Shown here: one piece after another, positions 5,667-9,946 of the stretch | Numbering within the stretch: the first letter of the stretch is position 1 | How the letters are laid out: the number at the start of each line of letters is the position of its first letter | Source: Planctomycetia bacterium | Lineage (GTDB): Bacteria > Planctomycetota > PLA2 > JAEUHO01 | Direction of reading: 5' to 3' | Length of the DNA stretch: 9,946 nt | NCBI GenBank assembly: GCA_030618975.1 | Contig: JAUXCH010000116.1 | Location: 1-9,946 of the forward strand | Notes under the pieces: model-generated | Database searches by the model: none | What the model saw: only the letters and a program-made list of their open reading frames with translations | What the model was told of the DNA's origin: nothing | Made by a program: the position numbers and the translations under genes

Positions 5667-8000
5667 ATGACCCACACGTTCGATCCCGACGCGCTTCTCA
5701 CCCAGGCCGGCTGGCTCCGGGGCCTCGCCCGCGGCCTCGTCCTGGACGAGGCTCAAGCGGACGACGTGGTGCAGCAGACCTGGCTCCGGGCCCTCGAGCA
5801 TCCGCCGCGCGAACCGAAGGCCCTGCCGGCATGGTTGGCGGCCGTGGCGCGAAACGAAGCGCGGCAGTCGGGCCGGAGCGAGGGTGCGCGAACGCGGCGC
5901 CAGCGTCGGGTCGCCAGACCGGAGGCGTCCGTCCAGCCGACCAGCGACGTGGTGGCCCGAGCCGAGCTGCACAAGGAGCTCGTCCGACGGGTGCTCGACC
6001 TGCCGGAGCCCCAGAAGAGCACCCTGCTGCTCCGGTACTTCGAGGGCCTCGAACCCTCGGAGATCGCCCGGCGCCAGGACGTGCCGGCGGGCACCGTCAG
6101 GAGTCGCCTGAAGCGGGGCTTGGACACACTGCGAACCGATCTCGACCGGGAGTGCGGGGGCGACCGTCGCGCGTGGGTCGCGGCCCTCCTGCCCTGGACG
6201 GGAATGCCCCGTGCCGCCCCGGCGACCGGCGGGGGCGGTGCCCTGGGAGCCGTCGTGATGGGGGTGAAGGGGACGACGATCGCCGCCCTGTTGGCCGTGC
6301 TGCTGGTGGGCGGGCTGCTCGGCTGGTCGCTGTGGAGAGGATCCGACGACGACGAGGGAACCCGGGAGATCTCCAGGGGCGGGGGCGGACAGCCGGTCCT
6401 CCGCGGCCGCGCGGACGGAGACGAGGCACCCGGCGTCGTGGTGCGCGAGGAGGGCTCCGAGGCAGAGGAGCCGCCGGCCCCGGTCGCGCCCGCAGGAGCA
6501 CGCGTCACGCTCGCCTTCGTCGACGAGGAGGGGCGGGCGTGGACCCCCGAGGAGCTCCAGGAGCGCTACGGAGCGGTCGGCCTGCCGCCGCGCCTGACGT
6601 TCGTGCGAGACGCGCAGCTCACGGAGAGCGGGCTCGAGGGCCTGATTGCCACCCTGTTCGGGCCCGCCGAGGCGTGGCAGGAGGCCGTCGAGCTGGCTTG
6701 GACGGGCGAGGGCACGACGGCGCACGCTACGGAGGCGGGCCTTTGGCGCGTCTTCGTGCCGCGGCCCGGCGCGGCGCCCTACCTGAGCCCGCCCCAGAAG
6801 TTGGCGGAGGGCGAGGCGACCCGACTCGAGGTGCCGCTGCCGCGTACGCCCCGGCACGTCACGGTCCGCCTCCTCGACGCCGTGACCGGAAGGCCCCTTG
6901 GCGGCACGAAGGTGACCCCGTTCCACGAAGTCGGCGACGATCAGGCGTTTCTACGGGGACCGAGCGTGACGGCGGACGCCGCGGGTGACGTGACGCTCCC
7001 CGTCTACGATGCAAAGCTGAGCGGCAGGTCCCGGGGCGCGACGTGGTGGGCGGAGACGAAAACTCACGCCCGGTCGCTCTCCAACTTCCATCTCGCCCGC
7101 CAGGACGAAGGCGTCGTGCTCGAGTGGACCGTCTACCCGACGGCCACCGCGACGGGACGCGTGTGGCTGTCGTCGGGCGAGCCGGCGGTCGGACGCGAGG
7201 TGATCTGGGCGCGGAAGGGCCGCGTGCGCCGGACGATCGTCCAGGAGGACGGGACGTACACCTTGACCGGCATCGCGATGTCGGACCGTCCGGCGCGCAC
7301 CGAGAAGCTCATGCTCCTGGAGGATCCCGCCCGGGGGCTGGTCTCCGGGGGCCGCGTCGAGCTGCGAGCCGGGGAAACCACGGAAGCGGACCTCGGGGAG
7401 CCGGCCTCCCCGAGCGCGGCGGCCCTGGTCGGGTGGATCCGTGCGGGGGATCGTCCGCTGCCGGGCGTGTTCGTAGGCGTGAAAGCCCCTGGCGGCAAGC
7501 GTCTGATCGGACGGACCGATGAGGAGGGCGTGTTCCGGTTCTCCGGTCTGAAGGAGGGAGCGGCCCAGGTCGAGGTCTACTTCGGGGATCCGCGGGTGGT
7601 CGACGACTTCGCAGCACGGTCGACCGAGCCGGTGCAGCTCGCAGCGGGCACGGAGACGCGGCTCGACTTCGCGCTTCCCGAAGGCGCGATCCTCCTCACG
7701 CTCGTTCGCGACGACGACGGGGAGCCGGTCGTGGGCGGCGTCGGGATGGCGCGTCCTGCGGACCCCACGCTCGAGGCGAAGCGCTTCCCCGGGTTCTCCT
7801 ACCGCCCGGGCTGGGGAGGCCGCACCGGCGAGGACGGCACCATCCTGCTCCTGGGACTCGTGCCGGGTCACGTGCACGAGATCGAAGCCGGGGGCGAGGG
7901 GTACGAGAAGGCGACGCGGGAGGACGTCCTGCCGGGCACGGTCACCGAACCCGCCCTCGTCACCGTCCGCCTGAAGGCGTCGGGAGGTGGAGGCAGGTAG
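5667..8000 (+). CDS. ECF sigma factor fused to a transmembrane helix and large extracytoplasmic beta-sandwich region
   Basis: This 777-residue protein starts as an ECF (group 4) sigma-70 factor. The sigma-2 region covers about residues 10-70, with D-D-V-V-Q-Q-T-W-L-R-A-L at 32-43 and A-W-L-A-A-V-A-R-N at 55-63. The sigma-4 region covers about 98-160, with D-L-P-E-P-Q at 111-116 and a helix-turn-helix with E132-I-A-R-R and T143-V-R-S-R-L. After a Gly/Ala-rich linker comes one strong membrane helix (about 203-223) ending in an acidic D-D-D-E stretch, then a Pro/Glu-rich spacer and about 500 residues resembling repeated carboxypeptidase-regulatory-like modules (near 397-490, 490-545, 585-640 and 673-755), each with a G-x-P-L/V-x-G pattern and an E-D/E-G-x-F/Y strand. 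The fold implies the sigma part in the cytoplasm and the repeats outside. ECF factors with C-terminal extensions are known in planctomycetes. No separate anti-sigma gene is nearby, so the extension may supply control. The ATG at 5667 follows AGGA at 5657-5660. Confidence 0.92.
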   Translation: MTHTFDPDALLTQAGWLRGLARGLVLDEAQADDVVQQTWLRALEHPPREPKALPAWLAAVARNEARQSGRSEGARTRRQRRVARPEASVQPTSDVVARAELHKELVRRVLDLPEPQKSTLLLRYFEGLEPSEIARRQDVPAGTVRSRLKRGLDTLRTDLDRECGGDRRAWVAALLPWTGMPRAAPATGGGGALGAVVMGVKGTTIAALLAVLLVGGLLGWSLWRGSDDDEGTREISRGGGGQPVLRGRADGDEAPGVVVREEGSEAEEPPAPVAPAGARVTLAFVDEEGRAWTPEELQERYGAVGLPPRLTFVRDAQLTESGLEGLIATLFGPAEAWQEAVELAWTGEGTTAHATEAGLWRVFVPRPGAAPYLSPPQKLAEGEATRLEVPLPRTPRHVTVRLLDAVTGRPLGGTKVTPFHEVGDDQAFLRGPSVTADAAGDVTLPVYDAKLSGRSRGATWWAETKTHARSLSNFHLARQDEGVVLEWTVYPTATATGRVWLSSGEPAVGREVIWARKGRVRRTIVQEDGTYTLTGIAMSDRPARTEKLMLLEDPARGLVSGGRVELRAGETTEADLGEPASPSAAALVGWIRAGDRPLPGVFVGVKAPGGKRLIGRTDEEGVFRFSGLKEGAAQVEVYFGDPRVVDDFAARSTEPVQLAAGTETRLDFALPEGAILLTLVRDDDGEPVVGGVGMARPADPTLEAKRFPGFSYRPGWGGRTGEDGTILLLGLVPGHVHEIEAGGEGYEKATREDVLPGTVTEPALVTVRLKASGGGGR

Positions 8001-8020
8001 GCTGCACCCGTGCGGGCGGC

Positions 8021-8085
8021 GAACGTTGCGGATCTCGACCTGACCCCGGGCTCCCGGTTTACGAACGGTTGACAACCCGCAACCG
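8021..8085. promoter_or_regulatory. Cluster of related GTTG/CAAC motifs upstream of the winged-helix gene
   Basis: CGGTTG (8066-8071) and CAACCG (8080-8085) form a perfect inverted repeat. Inside it, GGTTG-A-CAACC (8067-8077) is a second perfect dyad, so CAACC occurs twice, seven bases apart. GAACGGTTG at 8063 resembles GAACGTTG at 8021, 42 bases earlier, about four helical turns. TTGACA at 8069-8074 is a perfect -35 hexamer, but no -10 fits at 16-19 bases before the start codon, so it may be part of a binding site rather than a promoter. Autoregulation by the adjacent winged-helix protein is an inference. Confidence 0.35.
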
Positions 8086-8106
8086 ACTCCCGGGAGGATG
8101 CCCCAC

Positions 8107-8559
8107 GTGGTCCGGCGTCTTGCCCTTCCCCTGGTCGGTCTGCTGCTCCTGGGCGCCGGCCTCGTCTTCGCCTGGTGGGGTTTCCGGGCCCTCGCGCTCG
8201 AGCGGGAGCACGCGCGGGTGCGGGCACGCGAGCGTGCCCAGGCCCGCCTCGACGACGCCGTGGTGCACGTGTTGGGGGAGGCCGAGGTGGATTTCGCCGC
8301 CATGGTGGTACGCAGGGGCGGTGCGTCCCTCCCCCTCACGAAGCTCGAGGCGGGCGTCCTCGCCTTGTTCGTCGCGAATCCGGGGCGGGTGCTCTCGCGC
8401 AACCGCTTCCTCGACGAGGTGTGGGGCTACGACCGCTACCCGACGACCCGGACCGTCGACGTCCACGTTGCCCGGGTGCGCGAGAAGATCGGCGACGACG
8501 GCGAGTCGCCGCGCTTCATCCACACGGTGCACGGCCTGGGCTACCGCTTCGACCCGTAG
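8107..8559 (+). CDS. Membrane-anchored OmpR/PhoB-type winged-helix protein lacking a receiver domain
   Basis: This 150-residue protein has one N-terminal hydrophobic helix (about 5-26), a highly charged Arg/Glu helical linker (27-50) and a complete C-terminal OmpR/PhoB effector domain (about 58-150). Its hallmarks are L-T-K-L-E at 77-81, P-G-R-V-L-S-R at 92-98, E-V-W-G at 104-107, the recognition helix T-R-T-V-D-V-H-V-A-R-V-R at 114-125 and the wing H-T-V-H-G-L-G-Y-R-F at 139-148. There is no receiver domain, so no Asp phosphorylation. Its order is the reverse of ToxR/CadC proteins, where the DNA-binding domain precedes the membrane helix. To bind DNA the C-terminus must be cytoplasmic; Arg residues flank both sides, so topology is unsettled. 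GTG at 8107 is chosen because GGGAGG (8092-8097) lies nine bases upstream; it touches the in-frame ATG at 8098 directly, too close to serve it. It lies just after the membrane-anchored sigma gene. Confidence 0.88.
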   Translation: MVRRLALPLVGLLLLGAGLVFAWWGFRALALEREHARVRARERAQARLDDAVVHVLGEAEVDFAAMVVRRGGASLPLTKLEAGVLALFVANPGRVLSRNRFLDEVWGYDRYPTTRTVDVHVARVREKIGDDGESPRFIHTVHGLGYRFDP

Positions 8560-8595
8560 GAATTCACAAGGACGTTACGACTGCGTGGCGAGGGC

Positions 8596-8626
8596 TTGAC
8601 ACCCGGCGCGCGGCCGCGGCGATCCT
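8596..8626 (+). promoter_or_regulatory. Putative sigma-70-type promoter for the TPR/HEAT gene
   Basis: A perfect -35 TTGACA lies at 8596-8601. The best -10 candidate is GATCCT at 8621-8626 (three of six matches, 19-bp spacer), which ends 31 bases before the start codon at 8658. This is the best -35/-10 pairing in the window, and it suggests that the last gene has its own promoter in the 98-base gap after the winged-helix gene. Confidence 0.45.
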
Positions 8627-8657
8627 CCGTGGTGGTCGAGTTCGAAGGAGCATCGTC

Positions 8658-9946
8658 ATGCAAGCCGCTTTCCGAGCCATCCCGGTCGTGATCGCCGTAC
8701 TCCTCTGTGCCGTGCCCGCCGGGGCCGAGGAGAGTGCCGCCGAGCTGCTGCGCCTGGGGCGTGTGGCCGAGACGGTCGAGGGTGACGCCCAGAAGGCCCT
8801 CGAGCTGTACCAGCGCGCCCTGGAGCTGGACCCGAACGGCGTGCGCGGCGCCGAGGCCGCGTGGGCCATCGCGCGCGTCCACGAGAGTCGCGGCAAGACG
8901 TCGGAGGCGCTCGAGGCGCCCCGCGCACTCACGCAGCGGTTCGCCGGCGTGATGACCGAGATCCGAAAGCGCGAGGTGCACGACGCGTTGCTCCGCCTGC
9001 TGCCGCCGGGCTCGCAGGAACCGTCTCCGCTCGGGACGATCTACGTCGCCGCGTCGGCCGCGGACACGCAGCCCGCAGTCTCGCCCCTGAAGCACAAGAT
9101 CCGCGAGATGCTCGACCGCTACGTCCAGGTGGGCGGGGCGGACCAGGCCCGCGTCCGCGCCCAGCTCTGGGGGAAGCTCCAAGCGGTGGGCACGGACGCG
9201 CTGCCGATCCTGATCAGGATCGCGCGGGAGGACTCTCCGAGCCGCTCCACCACGGCCGCGAGGCTCCTGGCCAAGCTCGGAAAGGCGGACGCGCTGGACG
9301 GCCTCGTGGAGCTCGCCACGAAGGGGGACGCGATCACCCGGCAGTCGGCGGTCGAGGCTTTCAATGAGTTTCGGAGGAGTGGGGACGTGCCCTCCGACCG
9401 GGTCGTCGGTGCGATCGACGCGTTGCTGGCTCTGGAGCTGTCCGCCACGGAGCGTTACACCTTGCGGGAGGTGCTGGACGAGCACCTCACCCCTGCGGCC
9501 CGACTCGAGCGGCACCTCGCCGGGGGCGAGTGGGCCATGCACTGGCTCGAGCGGGCACTCGAGACGCAGGCGCCGGGTGCCCTCGAGCGCGCGCTCGAAT
9601 TGATCCGGGGCGGAGGCGAACAAGGCCGCCGGGCGCTCGTCGCGCTGCTCCCGCTCCTGCTTCCGAAGCGCGGCTACCCGAACCCGAGCACCTATCCCGT
9701 CGACTCGCTGGGTGCCAAAGGGGCGGTGGCCGCGCTGGACCTCCTCCTGGTCGAGCCGTGGACGGGCGCGGGAGGGTCGTACGGGGTCCTCGCGCCTCTC
9801 GCGCGCGTGATCGAGAAGACGGCCGGCGAGGTCGCCGGCGCGAACGCCCGCGAGCGGATCTGGCACGCCGTGGCCGCAATCGAGCCCCCGAACGAGCAGC
9901 GTAGTGTCGCCAGCTTCATCGGCAACGAGGGCCTCACGCCGCCGGC
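8658..9946 (+). CDS. Secreted TPR/HEAT-like repeat protein (3' end outside window)
   Basis: The frame opens with ATG at 8658, seven bases after GAAGGAG (8644-8650), and stays open to the right edge: 429 codons without a stop. A signal peptide is clear (about residues 1-23, cleavage after A-G-A before Glu24). Cys17 lies inside the hydrophobic core without a lipobox, so it is probably not a lipoprotein. Residues about 28-61 form a TPR-like unit (A-L-E-L-Y-Q-R-A-L-E-L-D-P), followed by a second helical pair. Residues about 160-245 resemble HEAT repeats (D-A-L-P-I-L-I-R-I-A, then A-A-R-L-L-A-K-L-G), and the remainder stays helical and Leu/Ala-rich. These are protein-binding scaffolds; no catalytic motif is visible. 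It is the third gene of a row with the membrane-tethered sigma factor and winged-helix protein but probably has its own promoter. Function unknown. Confidence 0.87.
   Translation, partial: MQAAFRAIPVVIAVLLCAVPAGAEESAAELLRLGRVAETVEGDAQKALELYQRALELDPNGVRGAEAAWAIARVHESRGKTSEALEAPRALTQRFAGVMTEIRKREVHDALLRLLPPGSQEPSPLGTIYVAASAADTQPAVSPLKHKIREMLDRYVQVGGADQARVRAQLWGKLQAVGTDALPILIRIAREDSPSRSTTAARLLAKLGKADALDGLVELATKGDAITRQSAVEAFNEFRRSGDVPSDRVVGAIDALLALELSATERYTLREVLDEHLTPAARLERHLAGGEWAMHWLERALETQAPGALERALELIRGGGEQGRRALVALLPLLLPKRGYPNPSTYPVDSLGAKGAVAALDLLLVEPWTGAGGSYGVLAPLARVIEKTAGEVAGANARERIWHAVAAIEPPNEQRSVASFIGNEGLTPP

Noticed and set aside
3344..6926. Long leftward frames (589 and 658 codons) opposite the phosphatase, purE and sigma genes
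   Set aside because: Stop codons are rare in this frame because of high GC. The translations are His/Arg/Asp-rich with no motif, and the + strand genes there are unambiguous.
8069..8106. TTGACA at 8069 as the -35 of a promoter for the winged-helix gene
   Set aside because: At 16-19 bp spacing the -10 position falls on the GC-rich ribosome binding site, with no TATAAT-like hexamer. It is treated as part of an inverted repeat instead.
6951..9866. Long leftward frames opposite the sigma, winged-helix and TPR/HEAT genes
   Set aside because: Same composition effect; the translations show no recognisable domain and no plausible start context.

Overview
This is a GC-rich window (roughly two thirds G+C) of bacterial chromosome, densely packed with ordinary chromosomal genes. 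The protein repertoire fits a planctomycete-like or similar deep-branching, large-genome bacterium: a secreted LamG-like/TPR/DUF1570-type protease, an ECF sigma factor carrying a membrane anchor and a large extracytoplasmic extension, a GAF-SpoIIE phosphatase, and secreted TPR/HEAT proteins. The phylum is an inference from gene architecture; there is no rRNA or other marker here. I see no mobile element, CRISPR array, tRNA or rRNA, and no gene-free stretch longer than about 110 bases.

Layout from left to right. (1) The first bases hold the 5' end of a leftward gene with a hydrophobic N-terminus, divergent from a rightward secreted metalloprotease-like protein (118-2328). Their 74-bp intergenic region holds a perfect 14-bp palindrome and a possible leaderless start. 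(2) The protease gene converges on a leftward lipoprotein gene (2350-2838), with two back-to-back hairpins at the junction. (3) The lipoprotein diverges from a short-chain dehydrogenase/reductase (2926-3627), and a dyad covers the best -10-like element. (4) A GAF-SpoIIE (RsbU-like) PP2C phosphatase (3692-4978) and purE (5079-5570) follow on the + strand, each with a strong ribosome binding site and separated by hairpins. (5) The last third is the most interesting. It holds an ECF sigma factor fused to a transmembrane helix and about 550 residues of beta-sandwich-like modules (5667-8000), then a small membrane-anchored OmpR/PhoB-type winged-helix protein with no receiver domain (8107-8559), then a secreted TPR/HEAT-repeat protein that runs off the right edge (8658 onward).

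Functional reading. Housekeeping metabolism (purE, the SDR) is interspersed with envelope and signalling genes. Two consecutive genes encode transcription factors that appear tethered to the membrane, one a sigma factor and one a winged-helix DNA-binding protein. They are followed by a secreted repeat protein. This suggests, but does not prove, an envelope-sensing transcription module. The RsbU-like phosphatase has no anti-sigma kinase or STAS partner in the window.
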